From Branchiostoma lanceolatum (Eukaryota > Chordata > Leptocardii > Amphioxiformes > Branchiostomatidae), in NCBI RefSeq assembly GCF_035083965.1, contig NC_089740.1:12540052-12604051 (forward strand): 64,000 nt of DNA. Reading direction: 5' to 3'. Below, piece by piece: positions 23,401-36,263 of this stretch. The position numbers and the translations under genes were made by a program. Each line of letters opens with the position of its first letter. Position 1 is the stretch's first letter. The notes under the pieces are model-generated. The model was given only the letters and a program-made list of their open reading frames with translations. It made no database searches and was not told the DNA's origin.

Positions 23401-25938
23401 GTCCAGCGATAGCAATCGAGAGAGACAATAGAATTTTAGTCGTTCGCTGTGTCTGTAGTGCAAAGTCATGTACTGAATGGATTGATGCTTCCAAAACAGT
23501 GGCTCTGTTCGTGCCAAAGTAGTGTACACTTGGACTCTAGTTCTGTTTGTGGTCTCTGCTCCTTTACCTCCTGCTAAGTTCTGGAAGCACGCAACCCCCC
23601 TGGACATCTATAGAAAACATAGTTCATTACCAAGGTTAAAGGCCTTCAATGTAATGTCCTTGCCCTTAGGACAGAATACTGTAAATCGCTTTAAGTTCGC
23701 AGGGATTTAATTTCGCGGTAGGGCGAAAATGGAGTGTTCGCGATGGTTTTAAGTTCATCGTAACAGGTGCCTCCAATACATCATAACACTACAACATACA
23801 GACCAAGGGGTGGGTGGGTGGAAGACAATAGAACGTTTTGCGGTGGTGGTTTTAAGACCGCGAACTTAAAACCACCGCTGGAACTTAGCAATGTATAGCT
23901 ACCTCAGGTGTTTGGACCTACTATACTGTTATTGGGTATATGGATGCTATAATTGTGGACACAGCATTTAAACTGTTGCACTGATATACGTGTCTTCAAA
24001 ATTACACAGACATTGCTGTAAAAGTGCCCATGTTTCTTGAATCACGGGTTAATCTTTGATAAGCCCTCTGAGTGTTTTTATTTGGAGAGGCTCTTGCCTA
24101 TGTCTATGTGTCTAATAACAATACCGGACAAGACGGAGGACGCCACAAACTAACTGCTACTTCTAACCCACGGAGTCATATATCTGTAATCTGCATAAAA
24201 TGACGTCAAAGAAGCCATGGGTTCACTCCTTTTTTTTAACGATCTCTCCCAATGCAAGGTCGTAAGAGGCCACTTCTCGGCATTGAACTAATGTGGCATA
24301 GGTGAGAGACAGCGGTGTGTGTTTGTTTTGAAGGTTTGTAAGTTGTATTCGGGGGGAAAGCAGTGGGCTAGGAGGGAATTCCAGAGTTTTGCAGTTCGTA
24401 GAAGAAAGCTTTTACGGTAGAATGACAAAGACTCGTGCCGTATAGGAGAAAAGCAATTAGAGAAATTCCAATTCTTTGTGTCGGAAAGTACAGTTAGATT
24501 GTTACCTTCACCAGAAGGTTATGTTTTCGGTTCTGCCATGGTGGGGTCGCTACGGATGCATGTGTGTTTGATCACTTTGATATTAAGACCATAAACTCAA
24601 GAAGCTGTGGATGGATGGTCATGGCATTTGATAGGTGGGAAGGTAAGACGAAGATCAAGTTCGAGAATGCGCATCCTGGCGGCTTTCTACGGTACTACAG
24701 CGGAAAGTTTGAGCTCTCATTTCTGGAAGTGCTAGCGTCGTGACTTTTGATGGGTGGTTAGCCATTGTTCTTTATATGAAGACAAGTCAGTCGTACCGCT
24801 AGCAAATCACAACATAGCGAGACGGAAGACGCTACAGGCTATCTGCCACTTTCGAAGTCCAAATTTGCATTAAGTGACGTCATAGAAGTAGTGGATCATA
24901 ATATATTTATATTTTACTCTACAAAGCCCCTGGTGAGGCATCTCGAATCATTCCTTGACAAAGACTGGTACCATACAGTCTGAAATTTTCTCTCCCAACT
25001 GTCGGACATTTCTTAAGTCCGGCTAACACCGTCTCACCTGGGTTAAGGTCAGGTTCATCCGCCAGTAGCCACACGACCGCCTCACGTTCCTTGATGCACG
25101 CATGCGCCAGGACCGTCCTGCCCATGGAGTCCTGGGTATTGAGGTCCACCCCCCGACTGAGTAGACTGTTGCACAGTTCTCTCCGCTGTTTTTCCGTGAC
25201 GTCACAATGACACAACTACGGGGAAATCAGTTATTGTTGTTATTTACTTATTTATTATCCGTGGAATATTTGCAAACAAAGAGGACATAAAAGATATATA
25301 TTTATAGGTGATATTTAACGGTTCTTGGTGGATGTCAATGTGCAAATGTTGGCACATTGGCGCACCAAATCCGTAGTGTGTTTTTTGGTCTTTTTTGGCA
25401 CACATTTTAACACATTAGCCGGTGGGCGTCATTCCGCCGTCAGGGAAAGTCGTGTAAAGTGCCTTTCCCAGTCAGTGCTCTAGCTCATCTAGTTTGTCAT
25501 CCAACTATTTCTTAATCAGCAAAATGGAAAATATTTTTTGGTGACGCCTCAGGGGCGGGGTATTTATGAAATTGTACTCACCCGCATGATTGGCGTCTGT
25601 CCGTGATGGTTCTCGTCTGGTAAATCCACAATGAAACTGTCCTCTTCCACCAGTGCTTTTAACGCTTCAAAGTTCGCGTTCTTCATCGCCTCTCTCCATC
25701 TAGTGTTCTGTTTCTCCTGCGCGGTCACCACGGTTCGGTGTGTCTTCACGGCAGTTCTAGGGGTGGAACTCGAGTTCTGGGCGGTGGACTTGTTCGCCGC
25801 CCGCCGCATGGGGTTGGCGTGAGACCCCGGTCGCTGCACGGGGTCCGCTAAGTGTTTGTCGTCATGCTTTTTCTTAACCGGCGCATGGTGGTTGGTGTGA
25901 GAATATCTGTGTTCCATACCCAACAGAAGCGCGCACAT
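20444..25938 (-). CDS. ankyrin-repeat protein, resembling vertebrate ANKRD63/ANKRD33 types
   Basis: Exons 25938..25582, 25215..25038, 21821..21693 and 21342..20444 join in phase to 1563 nt, 520 residues. The first in-frame ATG after a stop is at 25938. The N-terminal 75 residues are basic and low complexity. About five ankyrin repeats follow, with typical phrases WREAMKNANFEALKALVEE, GRTVLAHACIKEREAVVWLL, NTVLIHAARVGNVALISKL and GMTPLIQAAKLGYMDCCRVL. The phrase FKRFRLDVDRANLQG resembles the corresponding loop of vertebrate ANKRD63 and ANKRD33. The last 200 residues are Ser/Pro-rich and disordered, with an acidic patch SDDEEDEGF and repeated SPKPSPK words, suggesting phosphorylation. There is no signal peptide or membrane segment, so an intracellular adaptor role is likely. 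Orthology is not settled. Confidence 0.8.
21963..22250 (-). mobile_element. tRNA-derived SINE with conserved central and tail domains
   Basis: On the - strand the head has TGGAGTAATGGTTAGG (A-box-like) and CCTGGGTCCGTATCC (B-box-like). A central part CTTTCCTCACTCCACCCTGG and a tail ACACAGTGGATAACAACC follow. The same central and tail parts recur at 29700-29875, and the central part in the tandem array to 30620. It lies in intron 3 of the ankyrin gene. Confidence 0.65.
22340..22960 (+). repeat. 170-bp tandem repeat, three clear copies plus decayed flanks
   Basis: CAGTATACATTCATTTAGCA (first copy with G at base 2) recurs at 22381, 22551 and 22720, giving a period of about 170 bp. Each unit has ACGGCGGAACGAAAAC-like and AATATTTGTGGG blocks. 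Intronic in the ankyrin gene. Confidence 0.85.
23675..23895. mobile_element. decayed palindromic MITE, TACTGTAAAT family
   Basis: Relative of the element at 10905. GTTCGCAGGGATTTAATTTC and TTCGCGGTAGG on the left match inverted GCGAACTTAAAACCACCGC-like sequence on the right. Intronic. Confidence 0.5.
24131..24900 (+). repeat. pair of diverged direct repeats about 690 bp apart
   Basis: GACGGAGGACGCCACA...TGACGTCAAAGAAG (24132-24214) resembles GACGGAAGACGCTACA...TGACGTCATAGAAG (24820-24888). The DNA between includes a dispersed block with TTTCTACGGTACTACAGCGG at 24686 that recurs at 33055. Intron 2 of the ankyrin gene. Confidence 0.5.
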
Positions 25939-26215
25939 CTCTCCACACTTCTACAGATGTGTCAAGAAATAGACCCAACGCCTGCTGTCCGATGGACGCT
26001 TTTGGCGACGCCTCAGTGGCGAAGCCTGTAGTGTGGTATTGTTGTCCTTGTGTTTGATTTTGTACAGGATTCACATGTCACACGTCTGATGTGCCAGCAT
26101 ATTACATCATCTGCGGAAATAAACAACGAAAATAATGAGTTTCTGACATCCACTTATGCGTTGTCCTATGTGTATGATACAGGAATTATCACATTTGAGT
26201 TATCCAGTTGAATTT

Positions 26216-26216
<1 letters not shown>

Positions 26217-26294
<78 letters not shown>
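26217..26294. repeat. (CA)n microsatellite
   Basis: Uninterrupted CA dinucleotides, 39 units. Confidence 0.98.
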
Positions 26295-26296
<2 letters not shown>

Positions 26297-27520
26297 CGGT
26301 ATATGTCCAGTTTTATACACCAGCATGTATGAAAGAATAACTTTATTGCACAACAATTGTATAAGATACAATGTACAAAGTATTTCAACTTCTTTCTTAC
26401 AGACATTTTGTAAAATAATCTCCACGAGACAAGAGACAAAAATGGCATGGATGACACACCTTTGACCTCGTCATGACTAAAGTATGTCAAGAATCTAGTT
26501 AAAGGAAACGTGCCGCCCACCCAAAAGACTCGCCTTGGGCGTGTAATGCTAGTGTCACATTTCTAAACCAGTCGTGCTGTTTGTAGGAATTAAAAATAAA
26601 ATCATATACTAGTATCAAGAAATATAAAAAGATCATGCTCATGGCTTATCATTTTGTACGTTTGTGTGTTTTGCTTTCTTTTTTATATCATACTTTTTGT
26701 TCCCATCCTTGGGATGTTTGGAAATCTGACCGTAGAATTAGTCAGACAGAAAGACAAAGGAAGGTATGCGACATGTGCACGAGGAAGTGAAGCCACATCC
26801 TTTAAGCTTACACAATCTTCCTATAGCCTCGTGTGTTGTGTAATTCCATAATAAACAAAAAAAGGGTCAATCAACTTTTGGATATAGTTAGACATTAGCT
26901 CGATGAATTTCGATATTATGGACATTTGAGGACTACTGAAAAAACAACAACATATGATTTGATTGTTGAAGAAATAGCAAAGACTTGTATCAAATTTCTC
27001 AGGGCAAATATTGTGTGTTTGCCTGGATCCGTATTTGTTAAGGAATTCGAACAGTAGAAATTCTAAAGACCGTCCGCATCTACGCACCGTCATTTGTAGC
27101 CCACGTGTATGTGTGTAATTTAGAAACTCCCTATAGCGGCATAGTTATTGGACCTTTACACTTGAAACGGGCCTAAACCGGCTTCACAACATAGGGCTAG
27201 CTATGTGGAAAACCAACAAGCGTGTATATCCGGCTCGGTGTTCAAAATTCACTCTTCACTACCATCTAAAGTGCCTCAGTCTCAATTAAATCCACCTTGC
27301 GCTCATTAATATTCTTATACTCACAACCTCGATCTCCGCCTTCGCAAAGAAAACATCTATAGTTCCGTGAACAACCTTCGAAACGTTGGTAGACCAAAAT
27401 AATGTTCTTGTACAACACAAATCTAACACCATGTTACGTAAGTAATAGAATTCACGTAAGCTCTTTGGAAGGTACTAGTAGCTGTACTAGTACCAAGACG
27501 TCGGCCAGGTAGATTAAGAT
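26295..27520. other. intergenic
   Basis: No gene, RNA or clear repeat recognised. A 5' UTR or promoter of the ankyrin gene may lie just above 25938, but no TATA box is evident. Confidence 0.35.
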
Positions 27521-27930
27521 AACCGTATTTTCACCCAAAAAAAACAAACATCTTAAGCAGAACACAAAACGTAGAACACATGTTCTAAATGACCACATAT
27601 GCAAAGAAATTTGAACTCCCATGCGTATACTATAAACGTACCGTACTTGTGAAATGTTTCCACCATCCTTAGTGAAACTTTGTGTTCACGAAAACTTCTT
27701 ATAGTACAGGAATCGTCACTGGTAGTGTAGTATGATAACCGTATTTTCACACAAAAACATCTAAAGCAGAACACAAAACGTAGAAAACACATGTTCTAAT
27801 TGACCACATATTTTACGAAATGTTAACTCCCATGCGTATACTATAAACGTACCGTACTTGTGAAATGTTTCCAAGATCCTTAATGAAACTTCATGTCCAC
27901 GAAAACTCCTTATAGTATTGGAATATTCAG
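27521..27930 (+). repeat. 216-bp tandem duplication
   Basis: AACCGTATTTTCAC starts at 27521 and again at 27737. Long identical blocks follow, such as CTCCCATGCGTATACTATAA and ACGTACCGTACTTGTGAAAT. Recent duplication, non-coding. Confidence 0.85.
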
Positions 27931-29384
27931 CATTTTACGCACGCAATTTCTAGGCTGTGTTACTCGCTCACGTTCCCGCTCTACTACTGCCAAGCCCCTG
28001 CGTTAGGTAGTCAACAAAACTCTCCGATAACAGGTGGCATTCAGACACAACAAAGCGGACCCGCTACCCGACACCCCTACCCGACCGTCGCGGGGTGACG
28101 CTGACCCCTGGACCAACCACGTGAGCACGGGTCACTTCCTACGTCCACAAATTTCCCCTACAACCGTTTTCTGTCCAGTGTCAAACGCATTTTTAAAATC
28201 ATGGTAAATTTGGTTGTTAAAACACTGCAAAGGCGTAACCGTGAACGACCAAGAAAATACAGAAAATGTACAGTCAATTTACAGTAAATCTACAGTAAGA
28301 GCTCGAATTCGCCAAACCACTACAGATCCGTGTTTACATTCGTAGCTCTACAATTCCCGCCTTTTTTCTTTGCACGCACAGCTTATCCCAGTGTATGCAT
28401 ACATTTGAATAATCTACAAAATACACTCTCTTGCGCACTCAAAATAAACCGTGTTACCGTTTCAAATTGGACGTAGTATTTGTTACAATATATAGCGTAA
28501 ACATGAGTGGATTATGGGTTGATAATTAACCACGCTGTGCGGTGTTTTTGAGAGAAGTCACGTAGACATTCTAGGCTGGAGTGTTGACCTTCACAGCGCT
28601 TGTCCCCTCCTAGGTAAACAGTCTTTAGAAACGCGGCCGTTGTTGACGTACAGCCAGTGACAGGCGACACCCTTAGAACAGGCCTCTGAGAAGTCACCGC
28701 TAGTTCAAGTGTGTACAAGGACGTGTTTTGGCGGGATTTCTCAGACAAGTCTTACAGACTTGAAAAAACAACATCGGAAAATCATCTTGTTTTTGTCTAC
28801 TTAAGACGAAATTCGATTAACATGGCAATATGTGCATTTTTTATTGACAAATAAAATGGATTAGAAAAAGCAAATGACTAGAAATACATGTTGGTGTTGT
28901 TACATTTTATCGTGCTTTTCCAGCCGGCAAATGACATGCGTGCACAAATAAACTCGAGAACTTATCTGTTCAAGTCTCAAACGACACAATAAGAGTAACG
29001 TTAATCGCTTAATGTTTCAATACATAGATATATGTATATAAAGATAGATGTACCAGTAGTTGTATATATGCCAGGGGAGAGATTGTAATCTGGCAGAAGA
29101 GATCCCAATTGGAGTCTGTGAATTTAAAGACATTCCCTTAAAACACAGTCAGGACTTTTCAACTTAGATTCATGTCACTTTAGATCAATGGATAAACTTG
29201 AAATGTAGGATTCCTAAGTGAAAAACCATCCCACCACATTCCTACCATCCTGATCTGAGACTCTGTCGAGAGGATCTCTACCTGTACTCGTATAATCGGC
29301 GATTCTATCACATCGCAGTCTACCATAACATATATGAATTGTAATAAAAACCATTATCATTAATAGATGAACACATATTGATAT
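27931..29384. other. intergenic
   Basis: No gene seen. A GC-rich patch at 28080-28130 holds a CACGTG E-box between inverted TGACCC and GGGTCA half-sites, which could be regulatory. The rest is AT-rich. Confidence 0.3.
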
Positions 29385-29475
29385 AGATATCGATAGATAG
29401 ATGCTATTAGATATAGATGAATAGATAGCTATAAGATAGGTAAACTTGTAGATAGATAGATAGATAGATGGATAG
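29385..29475. repeat. imperfect (GATA)n microsatellite
   Basis: ATAGATAG-type repeats with interruptions. The - strand open frame across it is simply the repeat translated. Confidence 0.9.
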
Positions 29476-29699
29476 ATTTGACACCCCATAGCCGGGACAC
29501 CAGGCAACCTATTAGTAAGTTTATCTTATCTCCTAGCTCTTTTAAGAGGCTGTTAACAATCGTGTGATAACCCTTGTGACGTCTAGACCATACAGTGACG
29601 TCACACTGTGCAATCTATGTGACAACAAAAACACCCATCTAACATAGCTACAATCTAAAAGGTAAATTTAAAGCTGGAGGTAGTTCCATAGCATTTTTC

Positions 29700-30620
29700 A
29701 TGCCGCAGGGGCAGTGGGTTGTTATCCACTGTGTCTGTGGCATGATACATGTATTTGGAAGCGGAGCCAATCCCTCTCCTTTCACTGCCTCTTACCTCCC
29801 CACCGAAGTCGGGTACCTACATATTTCTACTCCTAGGTAGATTGAGGAAAGTGCACGTGCCTTTCCCAATAACAAATACAACGAAGTATGAAAACAAGGC
29901 AGAGCCCATCCCTCTTCTTATAGCACTTTTACCTCCCCAACCGATGCCATGTACCCATTTTTACACCTGGGTGAAGCGAGGAAAGTCGTGTAAAGTGCCT
30001 TTCCCAAGGACACAATGTCTAACCAGAAATATACCAGCTACAATCTAGTAGACCTCAATAACAAATACAACGAAGTGTAAAAACAAGGCAGAGCCCATCC
30101 CTTTCTTACAGCACTTTTACCTCCCCAACCGAAGTCGTGTACCCATTTTTACACCTGGGTAGATTGAGGAAAGTCGTGTTTAGTGCCTTTCCCAAGGACA
30201 CAATGTCTAACCAGAAATATACCAGCTACAATCTAGTAGACCTCAATAACAAATACAACGAAGTATGAAACAAGGCAGAGCCCATCCCTCTCCTTACACC
30301 ACTTTTACCTCCCAAACCGAAGTCAGGTACCCATTTTTACACATGTGTGGAGTGAGGAAAGTCGTGTAAAGTGCACACATGTTTCTCAATGACATAACGT
30401 CAGAAATGCCAGCTACAATCTTGCAAACCTCAATAGCAAACATAACGAAGTATAAAAACAAGTCAAACCGAAGCCAGCTGCAGGTACCCATTTTTACACA
30501 TGTGTGGAGTGAGGAAAGTCGTGTAAAATGCACGTCCCTTTTCCAAGGACACAACCTCTATCTAGAAATACCAGCTATAATCTTGCGGACCCCAATAACA
30601 AATACAGCGGAGAAATAAAA
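29700..30620 (+). repeat. SINE copy followed by a 188-bp tandem array of its central domain
   Basis: The SINE tail (GGGTTGTTATCCACTGTGTC) starts at about 29715. From 29868, the phrase CAATAACAAATACAACGAAG recurs near 29868, 30056, 30245, 30431 and 30594 with variants. Each unit carries the SINE central block CCCATTTTTACACCTGGGT and AGGAAAGTCGTGTAAAGTGC. Period is 163-190 bp, about four and a half units. Confidence 0.8.
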
Positions 30621-31594
30621 ACATGAGTTGGATCCAAACCTGGAAAAATGCCAGTTGGTTACACCTGTTTCTCTGGCTCCGATCGTTTACTTCAAAAGAT
30701 CAGCTCTTCAAAATTTCATCTCACTATAGACAAACACCGTGCCAGTCTACAGTCACGATCTACTAACATTATTACAGACAATATCCTATACTGTAAACAG
30801 TACGGATGGCTTAATTGCACTCTGTGACGTTTTGGGTAAATAGCGTTGTGAGAAATGTTTGTTGTGGGCAAACATCCTGAGGTTTTCGTGTCCCTGAACA
30901 ATGTTGACGTTATTTTGTAGCCTTGTTACGTATCTGAGGTCGTGTGCGTTGAGCAGAAAATTGTAGAGTAAAAAACTCTGCAAATTCATTTTACACCATG
31001 TATAAGACACCATGATATATGAGTTATTACATTGCGTATAAGCTTTGTAACACGTTTTCAAATGTATGCATGAAGCATTTATCGCTATTATATAGCGTTA
31101 CGGTATTCTCTGAGGACTGTTAATGGCATGTATGTTATACGTAAGTTTGTTTATACAAGCGTCCCGCTTCAAAATAGCTCAAAATATTATGTTTTCGGCC
31201 TTTTTCTATGGCTATCTTTTTAGATCTTTGTGGTAGGAATTGCACGTTTTAGTTACAAAAATTAGTACATACTTGAGTGTATTTCTATTCAGGTACCGTA
31301 CCGGTACATTGATGTTCCGGTATTTTGGACCTGTACCTTAAAGATTTTCACGGTTTCGTACCGGTACATAACTCAAGCTTACCTTGTTAGATACAGTCCC
31401 CCGCTATCACCCAGCAATGTAACAGCTCCGACCCTAATGTAGCGCACTAGTTCGTGCCGATAACAAATCAGCAAATTAGATTAGAGAGTATGACTGTCAC
31501 GCGGGGCGTTTGGAGCTGAGCCAAGAGTTGGAGTACAATAAAGGGAGGAAAGGAGTGGAGTGATCGAATGTAAACAACTGGTGATGTTATTGTA
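30621..31594. other. intergenic
   Basis: Nothing recognised beyond repeated CCGGTAC words around 31296-31370. Confidence 0.35.
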
Positions 31595-32480
31595 CACGGT
31601 GTTAAGGGGGTTTCCTGGGACTTGGCAGAAATCCAGATATTTTCACTGTCAGGACTTTTTAGGACCTTCCCACAACCTTGGTCGGCGGTTGGTTGGGGAG
31701 CAGTGGGCTCAGTATTAGGCCAAGCCTCGGTGTTTTGTGTCGGCAATGTCACAACTATTTCACCACTTGCACAACTATGTGACGACTCACTCACAACACA
31801 CACACACACACGAAAATATAACCTTCTTGGTGAAGGTAATTAAGTTTGTTTAAACTTACGGCGTTAAGGGTTTTTTCTGTGATTCAGCATAAAGCCAGAT
31901 ATTTTTTCACTGTCAGGGCTTAGCATATGCCGGACCTTCACACGACCTTGCTGCCCCTGACCACTCCCAACTAAGGTTGGCGGTCGGTTGGGGAGCAGTC
32001 GGCTCAGTCTAATATAGGCCAAGCCTCGGTATTTTGTGACGGCATTGTCACAACTATTTTATGACTTACGACAGCATATCGTTAGCTCACGACTCACTCA
32101 CAATACTCACATACACACACGAAAACATAACCTTTTGTAAGGTAATTACGTTTGTTGAAAGATATGGTGTTAAGGGGGTTTCCTGTGATTTGGCAAAAAG
32201 CCAGATATTGTTTCACTGTCAGGGCCTCACACATATACACGGGACCTTCCCACGACCTTGCTGTCCTGGCCACTCCCAAAGTCCCAAGATTGGCGGTTGG
32301 TTGGTTGGTTGGTTGGTTGGTTGGTTGGTTGGTTGGTTGGTTGGTTGGTTGGTTAGTTGGGGAGCAGTCGGCCCAGTATAATACAGGCCAAGCCTCAATA
32401 CATTTGTAACGGCGATGTCACAACTATTTCACGACTTGCGCATGACAGCATATGGTTGGCTCACGACTCACTCACAACCG
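31595..32480 (+). repeat. three tandem copies of a 260-310 bp unit
   Basis: GTTAAGGGGGTTTCCTG-type starts at about 31600, 31862 and 32169. Units share CAGATATT...TCACTGTCAGG, GGTTGGGGAGCAGT and GGCCAAGCCTC. The third unit contains (GGTT)n at 32291-32354, which accounts for its extra length. Confidence 0.8.
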
Positions 32481-33450
32481 AGCCCCTGAATGCTTTCGGA
32501 CCTACTCCCGACCACCCAGACTTCTAGTCGAAGAGTACCGACTCCCTCCAGACTGATTACCAGCCGTTTTCTAACTTTAATTTCTCACGAATTAAAATGA
32601 TCGCTGCTGCAGTAACTTACGTGGCATAATATCACTTCATACACACGAACAGTGGGCTGAAAGAGACAGATAGCCTGTGACGCCCTCCGTCTATGTTCAA
32701 GCATGCCTAGTGGTGCGACTTGATTGATATGAGTGGTCGGGTTGTTTTGGAACTTTCTCTGTACGTGGCATGACGCCAAGCTGACTGTGTTATAGTGTTT
32801 AACATTCCACCGGAGTTCTGACAACGTCACGAACGCAATATTGACATATGGATACCTGTAACATGGGGTGATTATGAAGAAAAATTACCACGTAATTACG
32901 GTCACAGGCTAGACCCCAAAATACACAGTGTGTGTCGGTGTGTGTTTGATAACAGCATTACCCGAGAAGTCGTGGATGGATCTTTATAATATTTGGTATG
33001 AAGGTAGGGGTTGCCAAGAGGGAGAAACGAATAGATGATTAGATCCCTAGCGTCTTTCTATGGTACTACAGCGGAACTTCCCGCTTTGATATCTCGTGTT
33101 GCGGACATGCAACGGTCGTGATTTTGAGTGGTGGATATGTCTTGGAACAGACAGTAAGTGGTGTAGGTTCCTAGCAGATTTCTTTAGAACTGCAGTGGGT
33201 CATTGGTTATGCAGATAGGAACCAAATTTGCCTTAGTAATGAGAAATTGACATAGTTGTAAATGACTGGAAATTCATATCATGATATGTAAAAAGCAAAC
33301 ATTGTTAAACATCAATTATGCAAACCATGGTCTTGATGACATAGTTACTATGGACATGAAAAAATGCCAATTTGACCCCCAGTATCAACTCAGTAAAAAC
33401 TGCTTCCAGATAGAGTGTTTTAAAACGTTCCCCATCCCAGTAAATATATT
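32481..33450. other. intergenic
   Basis: No gene seen. TTTCTATGGTACTACAGCGG at 33055 is a diverged copy of the dispersed block also found at 24686. Confidence 0.35.
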
Positions 33451-33879
33451 TAGGCTACGACAAGTAATTTTTATGGATGACGTCCTTTGGAGACCCTAAA
33501 TCTAATGCGAGAGCGCGAAAAAAAACAAGAAGGGCCGAAAAAAAACAAGATGCCTAGATTTGAAACATAATAGTCGACGACGACGCATGTTAGGACACAA
33601 ATTGAATGAGAGAACACAGTGTAACAACTAACAATTTTTTTATTCATCAGGAAAACAGCAATAATTTGAATAAATCAGTTGAAGTTGAACAGCAGTTGTT
33701 GTCCTGTTTCTTTCCATATCCCATTGATTTTGCAGGCCTGCAGAAACATAGTACATTAAAAAGGAACTCTTTGGTCATAGTTACAGGCAGCGGAATTTCT
33801 TGTTTTTTTTTTCTGGGAATAGACCAAAATCAATGCGCGGGCGGACGTCATCCATAAAAATTACTTGATGTAGCCTTAG
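33451..33879. mobile_element. MITE of about 430 bp
   Basis: AAGTAATTTTTATGGATGAC at 33462 and its complement at 33848, within 33-bp inverted ends starting TAGGCTAC and ending GTAGCCTTA. The interior is A-rich and non-coding. Target duplication not resolved. Confidence 0.7.
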
Positions 33880-34830
33880 CTCGATAACTTGGAATGCACA
33901 ACCGTAATAAAGGTGTGCGCAGAAAACCGGTTATTCCTCTGAACCAATCATCAATCAGTTTAAAACGTATCCAAAAATAACCGACCCCCCAGATTGACCG
34001 TTTAAAACGTTTTGAACAATTAGCAACCCCCAGATTGACTGTTTTGGGAGGTAAGTATATATAAGCCGGCTATAGGGAGAATATTTTCATGTGGAGTTTG
34101 ACCACCATAGGGTTTCATTTGCATGCACAATTGTTAACCTTACCGTGGACTGACTTATCTGGCGACTATTCCTTATTTTGGCGGATTCTAGGATCCATAC
34201 CCCCTTAAAGTAAGGCCTGGTAGAGGCTAGAACATAAGAAACTAATCTTGAAGGCAGGCCTAGGGGTTCTGAAGTCTTACCTTTGATTTCTCGCGGATCT
34301 TAAGATACAAGTCACCCGGTTCACTTTTGTTCCATTGCCTGGTGCTTCAATACATGGATTGACCTACTTTGTTGATGTATTTAAAGTATTACATTATTCT
34401 CATCCGCCCTTAAGCAAAACTGTCTCCTCTTTAAGAGATTATTGCGTTACGCTAATATGATGATGAATATATATGATACTTGCTTTATATTTCTTGTAAG
34501 GGTGGCTACTTACATTAATAGAGGACTATCCTCTGGTCTTAAATTGTTTGACGTCACGGCAATTAATTGCTAATTTCTTTGACGTCACGACCGTTGCTAA
34601 TTATTCCCACAAAAGAGCACATTGTAAACATTTTTGGTCGCGGTTTTAGCAAATTCTTCTCGGACAATTGATTTAAAGATAACATAGATGTTTTCAGAAT
34701 GTGCCAAATTTGTACATCAATGATACAGGAAATTTCACTCTATGTGTACTTCATAATAATCACTAACAGTCACGTCATTTCACAATCTATATGAGTGTGT
34801 ACATGTACAAGGTAGGTGATAAGGGTAAGG
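33880..34830. other. intergenic
   Basis: AT-rich, no gene. GGCCTGGTAGAGGCTAG near 34213 is a lone end of the TAGCCTCTACCAGGC MITE family. Confidence 0.35.
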
Positions 34831-34859
34831 GTTGTCAGTTTTAGAATGTACACATTGTC

Positions 34860-35245
34860 ATCTTGACCTACGTGCGCTAGCACGGGGATGTTGCCCACTG
34901 CCCACGAAAGAAAGTAAAAAGCTTCTGCGCAGGGCACAGAACACTTCTTGGACACAACATGCTACTCTCGAAACAATTTATGGAAGTCTTCCACGGCTGT
35001 CTCAAAAGCTCACCCATCGTCGAGTAAAATTTGCTGGACACTGCTGTCGAGCCAAGCAGGAAATAGTTTCAGGCGTCCTTCTATGGAAACCAAGGGGCCG
35101 AGTGCACTGCAGAAGTTTGACTTTTACTGACAGTTTAGTTAGAGACACTGGGATTGCATATGAACACTTAGGGCAAATGACGCTGGATAGGGCAATATGG
35201 AGTGATGTATGTACTTGTTTAGTCCCGGCCGATAGATAGATAGAA
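34860..35245 (+). pseudogene. 3' remnant of a non-LTR retrotransposon reverse transcriptase ORF
   Basis: The open frame contains LLRRAQ, IYGSLPRLSQKL, RRVKFAGHCCRAKQEIVSG and a final D-R-x-x-W-S-D-V pattern. This is the usual C-terminal layout of RTE-like LINE ORFs, downstream of the polymerase. It ends at a short GATAGATAGATAG tail (from about 35231), consistent with a LINE 3' end. The polymerase motifs are absent, so this is a dead 5'-truncated copy. Confidence 0.6.
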
Positions 35246-36240
35246 AGTAAAAACATGATCTGGACTGAGAGCTGCTGTAACATAAGTTACACACATGTGA
35301 GCTCTGAAACCATTTCCAAATTGTGAAACAAACATAATTGTTGAATTTTGTGTTAAGCCATGTGTTTTGCTGCACGAAGCTTTGAGGCGTGTGTAGAGAA
35401 ACATATCTGTATCCTACCACTACAATGTTGTTGTTTAGAGCCATATGCATGGCTCTTACAGCGTGTAAACAAATAGATATTTCCCCTCGGAGCGCTGTCA
35501 GTCCGCGATTCGGATTCCAAAAGAACGAAACAGCACATACCTTCGGGCTACATCTTCTTCTGTGGCTCTTCTTTCCTTGTTTCAGTACATTTCCTGCTGT
35601 TTTCTTCTGTATCTTGTCTCAGAATCTGTGTCTATCGACTGTTCTGTTGCATTATTATCACAGGACGCGAAATTAAGACAGAACGTAGGCTCTACCTGAC
35701 GGTTGTTGTAAGTGCCGGATTCTTGTTGTTCTGTTTAAATGAGAAAGTGACCGAACAGGTCACAGCGCAAGTAATAACCCATTATGGGCTTAACTCTCGT
35801 AATCTAATGTAATTATTCAAGGTAGTCACGCAGAAAACACGCCTAATGCTATATATGGGTTTCACTGGCGTGTATGTTATCGTAATGGGCGTCCCCTGGC
35901 GACTTATCAAGTCATTGCAATGTCTCTAGGGATAGCCCATGGTTATCAGTTTATCAAAGTGAGGTTGATTGCTTTCTTTTGTCCGACAATTGTCTAAATT
36001 CGACTCCGCCCATTCCTTTCAATACTGTACAAACCATCTCCTTACAGTTACTGGCCTCGGAAAATAGACTCCTTTTGTGATTACTGATATCTACTGACTG
36101 ATACTTATCAACTCAGTAAAATGTGTGCGTCACTGAATTCTCAAGAGAGAGGTCAACACTAGAGACTTTTTACATGACGTTATCTCGAAGGAAACAGTCG
36201 TGAAATATTGCGTAGAAACTCTGACGCTGAGTCACCTGCC
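35246..36240. other. intergenic
   Basis: No convincing gene. CTATATATGG at 35849 resembles a TATA/CArG element but has no clear downstream gene. Confidence 0.3.
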
Positions 36241-36263
36241 CCACGATCACACCTATTCTCTGT

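Noticed and set aside
26189..26520. Cys/Val or Thr/His repeat proteins
   Set aside because: They are translations of a (CA)n microsatellite.
28080..28130. defined nuclear receptor/E-box enhancer
   Set aside because: The motifs are too short and no promoter or gene lies nearby to support the claim.
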